A stretch of DNA of 64,000 nt from Ancylostoma caninum (Eukaryota; Nematoda; Chromadorea; Rhabditida; Ancylostomatidae), in the NCBI GenBank assembly GCA_037903475.1, contig JBAJFG010000287.1, forward strand, positions 310,001 to 374,000. Reading direction: 5' to 3'. The notes under the pieces were generated by a model that was not told the DNA's origin, did no database searches, and saw only the letters and a program-made list of their open reading frames with translations. Of this stretch, positions 23,236 through 39,254 are shown in pieces; position 1 is the stretch's first letter, and the number at the start of each line of letters is the position of its first letter. The translations under genes were made by a program, and so were the position numbers.

Positions 23236-26064
23236 TATAATCACAATGGGCAATGTCAGAAGCGTAGCGATGATGGTGTGCGGAGAATTTCATCTTGGTA
23301 ATTTTTCTTCGATAGCTTCCGCCAGTTTCTTGAGGTTACTGATAGCTAGTACCTTTACTGGTAGTAACTGTCAGTGTCCTGTCTAGCGGTAGCAACTCAA
23401 ACGGCAGAATTCCATCCGCCTTATGACGTGGGATCGTTCAAGACGTGATTGCCACTGAAAGCTAATAAGAATTTTCAGAATTGAGTTGTGTGGATTGGAG
23501 AGCGGGCGGTCTTCCACAATGGGATCTATATATTATTGACGAGACATTCCTCGTATACAATAATAATTTTTCAGTCCCTAGTGCTCGCTAAACACGCCCG
23601 CAATAGCCCAAAATAGGAAATGCTACAGAATTTTTTTTACCAGTTTGAAGCACGGTCGGAAAAGCAGCTCTGCGGTTGGCGTTTTGTAGCGCTCAAGGAA
23701 TAGTTGACGGAATTTACTTTAAAGTCTTCCAGATCGCTTACTAGTTTTCAAAAATTTTGGAACATGCTCATCGTTAGTCATGGCGGTGCCAAACATTTCA
23801 TAGGCGGGTCTGCAGCTGTGGCTGTTCTTACCTATTGCTAGTGCTCAGTTTGAAAAATAGGAAGTACGGTGAGGATGACAACGACCTACCATAAACTGAC
23901 TAAAAGTAAGAAAACCAGTAATTTCCATCCCTTAATAACTCCAACACCCAGAAATACCCTCGGCGAACTACAGCTCTAGTAGAAACTAGGGAGGACTAAT
24001 GTAGCTTAATACATGTTAAAGTCACGATAAAGTAATTGCTTCCTCCATATGTCAAAGAGGTGGATGGTTGTTGGCTCTGCAGCAACAGGACCCAGACGGA
24101 TCCGTCGCAGCTGGTCAAGCCTAGATTTCCTCCAAATCTCTTTACGCCTTCTCAGTGATGGAGCACATTAACGTGGTATTTATTTATTTATTTATTCAAT
24201 ACAGAAAGGTGCTGCACAGTAAAATAACTAATACCTCTATATAAGCCGAATGATCGATCTCATTTACACGTGCGTGGAAGTCATGGAAGAGAAACTAAGG
24301 CAATCGCACATGGCTACATCAACTAGTGGCATTTATGATGTTTCAGTTGCAACCCGAATCTCCTGATGAGCTCTACAGAGCCATTATACTGAAGCTGTTT
24401 AACCGCTCCAAAAGCGTCTCTTCATGCCCGTCATCACAAATGTCGTCAAACCCGTCTCTTCCTCCAATTAGGGTTGGGTTGTTGAACCTTGATGTTGCCG
24501 ACAACATCGAAAAAATTCACCGGCTGTGCTCGATAGCTCTCTGACCCCATCCTCATATCGTGGCTTCTACATGGGTGGCGGTCAAGACGTACGCAGCGAC
24601 GCGACCGCACCGCAAGAGTCTGTTTTTCAAGTTCAGGTTGTTTCTTCAAATTCGACGCACTAAACGACAACGGTAGCTACCTTCTCACAGACTGTGGGTT
24701 CCGAAAACCCTCATCTGTCCCACTCAATCTTAGAAAAGTTGTCCATATCCACGCAAAACTGCTCATATCCTAGAAAGCTGCAGCCGCAACGCGCACATGA
24801 ATCGACCAATCACAGACCAGCAGCGTACCTCTTGTCACGCAGCCGTTCTACATGTTGAACAGTGAGGTAGCAAAGGTGTTGCTCAAGCCACGCTCGACGA
24901 TCAGCGTCAAGCAACTGGCTTCTCCTAGATTTATAAGTTTTGAGTATATTTATGTCATTGTTTTTGCTGACAACACCGAGTTTAATGGAATGCCACCACA
25001 CGTGATGACAAACTATCTGAAGGGAGAGGAGCAAGAGTGAACACACTTGCAATAGAAGACAATCAAACCGAACAGTTGCTCTGTTTTTTTACGGATACTT
25101 GGTGTTTTTTGCAGTGCTGGAAACGCACAATACCCCTTGCAAACTCTCCGGTAGGTTCGAGAAGTATTGATTGGCGGTTATGGATAATGCTGTGGATGTA
25201 GTACATCCAGGTCAGTTTGAAATTATTATTCAAAGGAGCCTCATGGGATATGTGGTAATGCTGGAACTGTGATGAAGCTGTGAAACTAGCAATTCCAGCA
25301 AGTTCCATCACTAAACTTTTAAACGTTTGTAGGAAAAATGGATAGACATGTCTAGTAGATTTCATACCTCAGTTTCACTAATATCAGCAGTTTGAAAATA
25401 CTAAAAGAGATTCTCACCTCTCTTGGTAAGTGGTTTTGTCTCAATGCAACTATATACAACATGGTCACGAGGTAATGGGCTGAGTTATCGCCTATAGACC
25501 GGAGATAAGTCTGCTTTGTTCGTCATCGCTCATTTTGCGTCGTCGTGGATGCCCCTTTTTTCTAGCAGCGAACCATGACATTACTCTCCTTGTGACAATT
25601 CTCGCTGCTGTACATTCTTCTATACTAAGACCCCGCCAGAGCTGAATGAATCGCAGTAACTACAAGGAAAAGCAGAAACACCTAAATAGATTGTATCGAG
25701 CAGGGGCACTGCACCGGGTAAGAAGAGCTGAGCTCTGCGAAAGGGCAACTTAAAAAATTGGCTAATCAGAATTGCTCCACATCGCTTGGCCCAGGTACTT
25801 ATAATGCTCCACATCAAACGATTGTCGTAATCATGGCAGCGCCATGACAGGTTTGCTCTCATGGCATCTCCTAAGCCACTATGGTTCATGGATGTCAAGG
25901 GCACTTTCAAGGTAAAATGGATTTTTCTGAACTTTGCATCGCAAGTCATTTTATTTCATTCAAGACATTTTTATTTTTTAAAGTTCAAAAGCTCAAGAGG
26001 ATGCAGGAAAACTAGACCATACTGTCAGAAGTTCAGTGGTTAAAACAACTGCTCCGAAAGATAA
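23236..26064. other. Intergenic stretch without a supported gene
   Basis: Only short open frames and a small TTTA repeat run at 24177-24198 are visible. A GC-richer patch near 24540-24610 has weak similarity to the GC-rich MITE core but no definable ends. Confidence 0.45.
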
Positions 26065-26072
26065 CTGTTCGT

Positions 26073-26316
26073 CAGTGGGCGGGAGTGGAAAAGTGAGGTT
26101 TCCGTCGGCTTTGGGGCTCCGAACGACCGAAATTTTCAAAATACAGTCACTAAAAATCGGTGACAAATTTAAGATAACTTAGAATACATGTTTTAAATAG
26201 TAACAGCGATAAGGAATTCTAAACACAGAATCTATCTGCTTTATAAAATAAATTCGAAGATTCGGCGACCCATCATCTGAAGAAGGACGCCCTCCCCCTT
26301 CCTGCGCTCGCCACTG
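26073..26316. mobile_element. hAT-like MITE family member, old copy
   Basis: It begins CAGTGGGCGGGAGTGG and ends CCTGCGCTCGCCACTG, the inverted termini of the family also seen at 37712-37970, 49070-49327 and 63682-63981. Its flanking 8-mers no longer match, so it is probably older. Confidence 0.55.
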
Positions 26317-26551
26317 GAGCAAGAACATCTCGGCTTTGAGTAATCCACACGCCCGACGCTAAGTACTCGATAATCGAGTAGGGACATGAAAGAAGCTAGG
26401 ATGTTACACAGATACTGAACAATGGCTATCACATGGAGTAGCAAGAAACTGACCATGGCACATGACATTTGGCTTAAAATTCTTCACATTTGCCCATTCA
26501 TATCACATGAGCATCTGTTTTTGAGCCAGATACACTTCCAGCGAATAATGG

Positions 26552-27656
26552 CAATTTATACTAGGGTGCGTGCGTCGGACGCACACATTCATTTGCGAAT
26601 GATTTTCCATGGTCAAGGCGGCATGCACATACTCCATGAAAGGGAGGTGCGACTGCCACGTCGCAGTAAACGCGTGAGTGCGAGCTGCATCAGCGGTGCG
26701 ACTCGCCCTATCCTTCAACGTATAGACGCACGCGTGGCAAATGCACGCATCTATTGGGTTGGGGAATAAGTTCGTTCGGTTTTTCATGAGCATAGAAACC
26801 ACCATTTTCCACCATCATTGTAAACCACACTAAATGGGTAGCGTAGCGCATTTCCTCCTCTATTAATGCTGCCAGGCACAAGGTTGCTTGTCAGCTCCAA
26901 GTCTACGAAAAATTTCTTTGTTTGAGACGACTAAAATTGTAGCCCGCAACCGCAACTCTTGGATGAAGTTTATCAGATTAATTGGGAACCGAACAAAATA
27001 AGCTATGTATGACTGAACTAGACCAGAAGAGTCGGTAGTGGTAAAAATTCCCTACATTTGAGATTTTTGCTTGTCATTTTGGTGAAATTTGTGCAGAGGA
27101 GTCGAGCATACCCAATGTGGACGATCACCACTTATCCAGCATTTTGAGGTTTTGCACGGAATGCGTTAACTAAACTTATACATTGTTGAGAGTTAGCATC
27201 AGTAGTGGTTCTTCCTTATATCTGAAGCAACCTTTGCGGATAATCGCCTTTATTTCCTACAAAATGGGCGTCCACAACAAGAAACAACTTTGAAGCCAAA
27301 TTTGCCCTGTCTGAAGTGGGTTCACCACTTCTATGCTGTCCTTTCATCAGTAGAGATTCCTCTCCAAACGCCACTGATTTCCCTAGCCAATTAAGCCACA
27401 TTTGATCCACGATTGAAGTCGAACGGTTGTCGGTTGCAGGGAGGTTCAATTTTGTCGACTTGAGTGGTCACAATCTATGCGGTAGAAAGCAAGGTAAAAC
27501 GAGAATTCAGGAATGAGGTTACGACATTCAGAAAGAGCAAATCAAGGGCTTCAAAATAGACTATGACTGCCGGTCAAGGAAAGTTAAAGTCGCCGTGAAA
27601 AAACAAGTTGAAAAAAAAACCGAACGAACTTATTCCCCAACCCAATAGTATAAATT
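26552..27656. mobile_element. Foldback element split by a mariner insertion
   Basis: Outer arms CAATTTATACTAGGGTGCG (26552) and, inverted at 27656, CAATTTATACTA followed by GATGCGTGC show a TIR element of about 215 bp. It is interrupted at its TA by the mariner at 26754-27644. The uninterrupted junction GCACGCATCTAGTATAAATT is present at 32965-32984 in another copy. Confidence 0.75.
26754..27644 (-). mobile_element. Mariner element with near-perfect TIRs and dead transposase
   Basis: The ends TTGGGTTGGGGAATAAGTTC are perfect inverted repeats for about 30 bp and are flanked by TA duplications (26752-26753, 27645-27646). On the minus strand a frame at 27216-27449 keeps traces of the region before the catalytic motif (GEPTSDRANLASKLFLVV then DAHFVG), similar to the W-KPGE...KVLLCVWWD block of mariner transposases. 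No full open frame remains, so it is non-autonomous. The intact ends suggest fairly recent movement. Confidence 0.85.
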
Positions 27657-27812
27657 GTCCAAGACCGATCAGCAGCTGCAAGGAACATAGCAGAAATTCT
27701 CGTGTGAAATCAATGAAAACTAGAGGTGAATGAATGGTGAAGCATACACAACAGAATGTGCAAGAGATGAATTTATTTGTTTTGAGTTTTAAAGAAATTA
27801 AGGAACACTTAC

Positions 27813-28064
27813 AATAGTCAACATCAAATGAGGGCATAGTAAACTGAGCAACATTTGAGTTAGAGGAGCAAGGCGAGGATGAACAGAAGGGGGCAGTGAT
27901 TGTAAAGTATGAAGAAACTTCTGCTGCCAAGCGATGCAATCGAAGACATAATGATGGGTCTAGGAGCTGAAAACGAAAGAGAGTTGAAGGATGCATAGAT
28001 GTCATACGTGAGTCACGGACAAAAAAGCACTTACGGAATCCTCAGTAATGTTGAAGCTTACTAG
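27813..28064 (-). other. Possible exon pair of an unrecognised gene downstream of tafazzin
   Basis: A short block (about 28032-28064) encodes QLVSFNITEDS up to a GTAAGTG donor. After a TTTTCAG acceptor, 27813-27966 encodes LLDPSLCLRLHRLAAEVSSY and on to a second GTAAGTG donor in phase 1. Both donors and the acceptor are consensus. A second frame of the long block is also open (QQKFLHTLQSLPPSVHP), so the frame is ambiguous. It is 235 bp below the tafazzin stop on the same strand. Product unknown. Confidence 0.3.
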
Positions 28065-28298
28065 TTGCTAGCGGGCACATAGAGCATCTAACGAGCGTGT
28101 TTACCTCTTGTCGTATGCAAGCTAAGCAATGAAAAAAGATGAGAAATTCGACAAGCACAGATTGGGTGAGAAGGAAAGTGAACAATTCGTGGAGAAGATT
28201 TGTCACCTTGGTTCATACAACAAGAGAAGCCTGCAGCATAAACTTGGGCACATAATAAATAACGCACGTATATATCAGATACATTCACGCCGCAAATT

Positions 28299-30086
28299 TC
28301 ATAAGCTATCGTTGAGGTTTTCGCGCAGAATCCGTGAGGCGGTTCCGCTTGGTAAATTTCCTACTTGTTCACCCAACTTAAACAACTCCGTTTGTATGGC
28401 ATCCGTGATGAACTTCCTTCTCTTCAATTCGCTCCACCCCGTCTTAGTTGACAACTCATCTTTGAGAGCTTTTGTGTCGAAAAGTTTACCTATGTGGATG
28501 TCTACATTCTGAAAAACAAGGCATATAAGAAGCAAAAGATCCATCCCAACCTTAAAAAACTCACATGACCGAACCGCGGATAGTACGGTGGGTAAGTTGG
28601 CCATACGCTAGACATATTGGTGCACCAAACAGGAAGGATCAATGGCGGATTATCGCAGTCCATGACCAAGCGTCCAACTCCCCATTTGAAACTGAAAATA
28701 AATCGAAAAAATCAATAACAACACAGACACTCGATTCAGCGGCTATAACTTACCGAATAGGAACTTCAGTGACGCGTCCTTCTGGGAACATGTGAACCCA
28801 TCCATTTTCATTAAGTTTCTCCACACAGAAATCCATTCCCTGCTGATAAACTCCACGTCCTCGTACACAAGGCACACAACGTCCAAGAGCAAAGAAGCTA
28901 AAAAAAGTGATGAATAGTCCATTCGTAATGAATGCTTTGAGTATCACGGCACAGGCCTTTTCTCAAAGTCATGAGGCTGAGGAGGGGCTCATAGCATCAG
29001 GATAAACGGTAGAGCCAACGTTTTTGAGCGAAATTTACTCGACCCTTTTTCGCCATTCAGGAAGCGTGTAGTGCAGAGGCAAGAAGTGCTACGGCCACCC
29101 ATACGTCAGGTTGCTCGATCTCTATCCTTGGTTAGCCAAGCCTTCCATCTCTCCGGAGCTTTGAAATTGTAAAAAAAAAGGAGCTCGAGAGGGGTGAGGC
29201 ACGTATTTGGCCCACTGAGCAAGGTTCAGGGCACTAAAGCATTAAAGCATGTCTACAACTCTATGACGGAGTCTACGACTCTATAAAGAGGTGTGGCGCA
29301 TCTAAAATGGAGAATGATTAACGACGTCAGCTCGTATGCTTTGCTTCCATTATTCTTATACTGACGCATTCCCAATATCATTGAAACTACAAAACACATA
29401 CACAAGTTTTGAACGAGATACAACCAAACTCTGTCATCCCGTGATCGCTTCCTTGACATATTAAAAGGTGTGAAACTGCTAGTTAAGAGAAATGCAACCT
29501 ACGTTGTGTGCCATTGCTTTGAAAAGCAAATATTGTGAGCCGCCAGTGTGTACCGATGTCGATCGATGTTTTTCCACATCTCCTTAGTAGTGATGAAAGC
29601 TTCAAATAGATGAAACCATAATCCTCACAATGCAATATTGAATGCGAAATTAGCCATTTCCAACTAGCCTCTAGCAATGGCAAACAGACAATAAAATGGC
29701 CACATGGCGATCTGACTCACCCCACATCAAAGGATCATCAATGTTACATCTGTGATTGGACACAGTTATAAGAGGGCGTGATCTATCGCTCCAAGCATTA
29801 ATAAACCTCTCTCTGTTGTGGGTTTGTAGCTTGTTAACACCTATATGGAATAAAATCACAAAAAAAAAACTAGGAACAGACAAGAATAAAAGGAAGAACT
29901 CTTCACCTCCAAGAAAAAGCAGCTTCGACAGAGTTGAAACGAAGCCGATTGTGAGGTATGACTTTATCTTGTAAAATAGTGAAGGATCCTTTGGGAAAGG
30001 CCATGGAAATTGAAACTCATCCAGTGGCGCATACTTGTCCCTCAACGAACCGCTCGTCCTCGTTTGGCTATGCAGAGGTATTTTCA
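28299..30086 (-). CDS. acl-3: Tafazzin, mitochondrial cardiolipin transacylase, 6 exons found
   Basis: Exons (5' to 3') 29907-30086, 29721-29840, 29503-29599, 28754-28897, 28565-28691 and 28299-28508 join with GT/AG junctions and agreeing phases. Tafazzin exchanges acyl chains between phospholipids and remodels cardiolipin in mitochondrial membranes. Acyltransferase motifs are intact: NHRCNIDDP (HX4D, about residues 90-95), [55 protein letters not shown] and LILPVW. The first exon starts with TG-AAA-ATA after TTTTTGGCAG, so a start ATG split across an intron (A|TG) would give 292 aa, close to known tafazzins. The upstream exon was not located between 30.1 and 34.8 kb. Like most tafazzins it lacks the extra loop of the human exon 5 form. 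Confidence 0.93.
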
Positions 30087-32940
30087 CTGCCAAAAAGAAA
30101 CTATTCTTTCGCGAGTTACATAATTCCGAAAAAAAAACAGAGAGTAGACCAATAATACAGGAACTTGGAAACAGGATTATGGATTGTAACGGCTAAAAAA
30201 AAACTAGCAGTGGTAATACATCATAGTCTAATGTTCAAGTTGCTAGGTGAGTGTGCTTATCTACTCATTTTTCGCGAAGAAACTTTACATGGCAATCCAG
30301 TTTCCTGGGGAGTCGGTGATAAAGTTGTATGGATATACAATACGCGTAGAAATAGAGTCAACGAGGCACATTCCAACCCTCTGGTAAGATAAGATCCAGG
30401 AATGGCGTTGCTCGTACATTATGAGGGATTCGCTTCATTTCGTTCTAAAGTGAACGTTCACATGTGGATGGTAATGGTGGCGACGTAGAAGGCAGCGAAC
30501 TTGAAAGAAAAATAGAATGGCTCAATTTCCTCCGCTGTTAATAGCCTTTTTTGGCAATATATACGACGGGATTTTCCGTACGGCAATACAGTTAGTAAAC
30601 TTTGATTAGATAGTTGGCAAACTCGCTTGCTAGACAGGAAAACGAAGCTCGCCAAATGTACTGCCCTAAACTTCAGAGTATGCACAATGACAGAATAAAC
30701 CGCGCTTCATCATTTTCTCTCCTTCATTCATTTATCGTTTCACTCGAAAATGGAAGAAAAATAGTATATTCTGTGGAAAAGTATATCGAGTGTTTTAGCG
30801 GAAACTTCCAGGTGAAACGGATGTTCTGTAACCACGAGAAGGAGAACGAAGTAACGCGAAGTGTAGTAACAAAAATCTCCCAGCAGCTTAAAATCTTGTC
30901 CGTTTCGCAATATTAACGTATATTTTTCACGCGAATTCGCCTCTATATGACTACTTCAATAAAATGTTTAGGTTCCTATAGCTCAAAATTGAAAAATGAA
31001 TGGGAAAGCTGTCAAAGGCGCAAATATGTAGAAAGATGGATAATGTGTTAAAATCGACAGTACAAGTCATTCCATACTCTCCTTACCCTCATAATTGTTT
31101 GTCCGACTAGAATTATGGTAATGTAAGATGGAATAGGCAAGTAACAGAGTAAAAAAAACAGGCGCTATAGAACGAACAATACAAGCTCTCTAGAAACTCT
31201 CTATAAACTTACTATCCGAAAAGCAGTAGGCTTTCTTGTGAAGGGCAAATAGCCAAGTGAGGCCGTGGATTTCGACAGGAATCTGAAAAAAAAATGGAGT
31301 AAATTGATATTATAACGCACCCAAGAAGGAAAAGCTAGGTGAAGCACCTTGTTATTGCTATGATTTCAAAAACTCCACATAACATCTACGAAGAATGTTC
31401 AACATTTAGAAAATTTCTACTTACAGTAGTCGCTCGGTTACCTTAACAACCAGTGTACTAACTATGCAATGTTTGCAGCAGTGTTCCTAGCACAAATGCA
31501 TACCTGATCATTTCAGTTAGAATTAGCCTACTTGCACAAATTCGTGTGACTTCGGAGTGGGGGGGGGGCTCACGAGTGTCAGTGTAGCGCGATAATACGC
31601 AAAAAAATCGAATCCCCGTTTCACGGATTTCTCGTGTGCTTCGCCCCATTTCACTGTTCAAGGACCCTCGAAACCCCTGAATCCAGCAAATCCTCAGACA
31701 CGAAGAGCTGAGCGTGTGCTGCCTTTACCCCACAAAGTATCATATGCCTTACTTTTTTCCTACAATATTTCAATTTCTCTTTAACAGTCGTCCCTAGTAA
31801 AGCACACTACAGCCACAAAAGACCAGAGACTCAAGCAAGTAAAAGAATGAAAATGAGAATGCCCACTTCAGCCTGCGGCCTGTTGGAATAACAATCGAAC
31901 TGAGAAAACAGACGATTGAAAACAGGATTTTTTTCAACGATTCAATCCCATCCTTACATTTTGATAATATTCTATCACACGAACTGCATTGCGTAAATAA
32001 ACAAACAAATGAACATAGAAATAAATAAACGAATTCTATTCCACAAGCAAATAAGATGGTTGTTCCTTCAAAACAACAACTCCAAATTATTGCTAAACGT
32101 ACCTAGAACCCATGGCGCCAGATCCAATGGAGCTCTCCTCGATTATCCGTCTTCAGCTGTCCTTGCAGTACGAAAACAACAAATACATCGCCAGCCACAA
32201 TCCGTCCTGCTCCACATCGCGAGCTTCGTTCGAAAGGGACGTGATTGCGTACGATGCGCAGGTGACGGAAATTTGGAATTAAAAATTGTTCGAGCGCTTA
32301 TCGTTTCATGGTTCCTTTTGTCTTGGGATTCTCACGACCCACAACATTTCAGAACCCTCTTTTGGAAACCTCTCCATTGAGTTATTTTCTCGCGCTCTCT
32401 ATTTGCTAGCTATGAATTCACTTCCGAAGTGTTTTTCGTATGCTGCAACAAATTTACTGCTTCTCACTTATTGTGCAGTTTTGCCCTCGCATATGCCTAG
32501 TTAAAATTCAGGAGAGGTGTTACGGAAAAATGGCCACAATTGTTTTGATCATTAGCTATGCAGCACATGTGGCTGCCAATCGATTTGTGGTTTTCGTCAA
32601 ATCCTCTATTCTGAAGCGTAAAGTAGGCGATTGCAAGCACCATATTCCACCACATATTCACAGCAATAAAAAATTGCCTGGGCCTATTTTTAGTCCACAG
32701 CTACAGGAGATTTCAGTGGTCGAGGCCTGATGGCACGTGCTGCACCACATGCAACGTGGCGCTTTGATTGACTGCGTATCCGAACATTTCACTCATATTA
32801 CCGCTCTAATACTCGTCTGTTGAAAATCTAAATATCATTTTCTGTGGTGTACAATACTAGCTCCTACAGGAAGAACGGGAACACCTTCACCGCGCCATGC
32901 CGCGTTGACCAGTCTTCATGAAAGATCTTCCGCAAGTGGA
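30087..32940. other. Upstream region of tafazzin, no assembled gene
   Basis: The missing first tafazzin exon should lie here. A minus-strand patch near 32105-32280 is open in several frames and ends ...EESSIGSGAMGSR before a consensus GTACGT donor (about 32100), so a coding exon is possible; its phase (2) does not fit the tafazzin acceptor. A poly-G run lies at 31558-31568. Nothing else is supported. Confidence 0.4.
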
Positions 32941-32984
32941 GCGTGCGTCTGACGTACGGCTGACGCACGCATCTAGTATAAATT
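32941..32984. repeat. Uninterrupted arm of the foldback element family
   Basis: GCGTGCGTCTGACGTACGG and GCACGCATCTAGTATAAATT match the arm that is split by mariner at 26754-27644, giving the pre-insertion junction. Confidence 0.7.
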
Positions 32985-33159
32985 ACGCTCTGCTGAGAAA
33001 TTATGCGCATATGAGCAATGCAAATGATACTGAATACCTTGTAAACGTGTCTTTTTTCAATGAAATACTATCGGAACCACTATGCTTATATACATGGTTT
33101 TATTTCTCACCGAATGTAAAAATTTGTTTTGGTTGAGATGCTCCAAAAAAAGAATGGAG

Positions 33160-34670
33160 CAGCATCTATCTGCGCCAGACCGGTATGCGTGGCTTCAAAA
33201 CATATGAAAATTTTAATTGTTCAACTCTGCTTTGAAGGAATTTCTGGATGGAAAAGTTTTTGGCAATGTTTTCATCAGTCACTGTTTGGACGTCTATAGT
33301 CTGTTCCAAACGCGACGATAGTTGAGTAACTGTGCGGACAGCCTGCTTTTCTCTCATTCCTCTCCAACTGCTGCACACTTTCCCGCGTTCTTTATCTCTC
33401 TGCTGTCTTCCCAACTATTGTCAGTCTGGAAAAACGTTACAAACCGAAAAAATATTTGAGGAATGAGGCTTCTGAACACGATCATTGGATTTCACTCAAC
33501 TCTCGGTTTTTAATTTAAGTCTTTTCAGATTCTCACCTGATTGCTGAAATTTTGAAAAATTTTCAAATTTTTGAAAGAGTAAATGTTTTAAACTCAAAGT
33601 TCGAGTAATTTTATATACTGTCTAATTCCAATTTCGATGAGGAATCCGAAAGCATCCTTAGATTTAGAAAAGCTTCATTTTTGAAAAGAGTTGTAGTGCT
33701 GCGACGGTTTGTTAACGATTAATCCGTCGCCACCCGTTTTTTTTTCGCAAAAGTTACGGGCGGTATTGTATTACAATATTAGTATTAGAGTATTAAGTTG
33801 CTTTAGGAGTGGTGTTCTTAAATGCTCGCTAGATATCTCAGAAAAAAAAGACCTTCCAAAGCTTTGATTGAATTATTTCAAACTTCCCTCATCTCGCCAT
33901 TCACTGTCAGTCAAAATTAATTCTTGTAGTCTTATTTTAGGAAACAGCAGCTTGAAGACTTTCGTCCAGAACTGAATTTGGTTCTCCCTGAACGGATAAG
34001 AATCCACCCACTCAAGTATGTAGCTGCAAGCATCATGCATGTAGCTTTCAGAAGTGGCAGCTGCATCTAACCTCGTGCCTTCATACACTTTCTGGACCAT
34101 TTCTCCTTCATCCTTTAACGTAGACTATTGAACATTTCAAGATATGAGCTTGTTCTGCGGATACATTCTCTCTTTTACGCTTCAATTCATTGCAGCCGTG
34201 CACATTTTTTGAACAATCTGTTGAAACAATATGTATATCAAAGCGAGCTTATTCTTGTTGAAGCGTCAAGATAAATGCACATTTGGCTTGATTTTCAAAC
34301 AGAAATATTCTCTGGATGGTCACTTGTTTTCATATGTAGCTTCTGCCACTATTTCTAAATACTCTCAAGGCCAAAGGAGCAGAGTTCACATAACCACTTT
34401 CTCTTCAGTTTCACTTTTTTATTCGCTACTCTACTTCGTCATTTTATTTCCTTCTGTTTTGTCGTTTTTTATTTTAAACCATAGCCGACCTTTCCTTTTT
34501 TGTAACCATGTTTCCACATTTTCTTATCTTCTAGCTCCTTTCTCTGCTCCAAAATTTGTACAAAAATTCCAATGTAGATTTTTATAACCATGAATGTCGA
34601 CTTAGAAGTATTACTGCGTTACCAACCAAGAAATCCCTCTGAACCCATCAAAGATTAATGATCTCTGAAG
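33160..34670. repeat. Dispersed repeat region, copy 2, with protein remnant
   Basis: The right part (34500-34670) repeats the blocks of 15890-16050. The left part (33340-33430, ACTTTCCCGCGTTC and CCAACTATTGTCAG) recurs at 37380-37450. In between, 33873-34100 on the minus strand encodes YILEWVDSYPFRENQIQFWT and a tail RDEGSLK, probably a degenerate element-encoded protein. No termini are defined. Confidence 0.45.
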
Positions 34671-34812
34671 CTGAAAAAAATCGTGGTTCCCCGGTAATCC
34701 AGTCCTTCAACGGGTTAAATCTTCGAGACGATTTTTGAAAAAATAAATAAAGCTTGTGCTTTGGCATGGTACTTTTTTAAAAGCATTTTCACTGTGCATT
34801 GGCCTACAGATC

Positions 34813-38589
<3,777 letters not shown>

Positions 38590-38725
38590 GGTCTCCTCAG
38601 CTCTTTTCAGACATCCAGAAATTCTGTTAGTGACCTAAACAAGTACAACATGCATGTGTTTTCTCTAATGCGTCTGGGTGTTTGTTTTACTCTATTGTTG
38701 ATGTAAGATTACAGGTACGGATATA

Positions 38726-38734
38726 TTTATTAAA
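38726..38734. terminator. Overlapping poly(A) signals of the convergent genes
   Basis: On the plus strand ATTAAA (38729-38734) lies 140 bp after the ZNF330 stop. On the minus strand AATAAA (38731-38726) lies about 520 bp after the aminopeptidase stop. The two hexamers overlap, which would give overlapping 3' ends. Use of either is inferred. Confidence 0.35.
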
Positions 38735-39254
38735 TATCGTTGTTCAATGAGGTACACGTTTTCAGCTGGAATCGATAAATACTGTTTAAATTCATGCTAA
38801 ATGCGAGTTTCTATCAGGCGACGTGCGGATCACAGACAGTGTTAGGTCTTTTGGCGTGGACATACTTCACAATTTGGTTAAGGATTTCTGTGATAAATAA
38901 TATAACTGCAGCGAATTTTCCATAGAACTCGCACAGATGATTCAGCAAACAGCAAAGAGAATCAATAAAAGTATCAGGAGGTCGTCTTCTGAAGGACAAG
39001 AAACACCTACATAGTGTAACTGGTAATGATAAGTGCAGAAAATAATATATGCAGTTTGTATTTCGGCATGAAGTGGAATTGGAAGGGTGGCAACGAGATC
39101 ATTGAGGACGAAAATCAGCAATGAGTTGTGCAATATGCATCAAGAGAATTAAGAGCAGTGATCCCATAAAGGGAAAGACCCGTTCAAGAGAGGTGAACCA
39201 TACATATTTGGAAGCCAACGCTACGTCGATGGTCCCTTCTGAACAGCTGGGCTG

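Noticed and set aside
22856..23386. Open frame of 176 codons considered as an independent gene.
   Set aside because: Most of it lies inside the mariner bounded by TTAGGTTG ends at 22339-23235, and the part past 23235 has no support.
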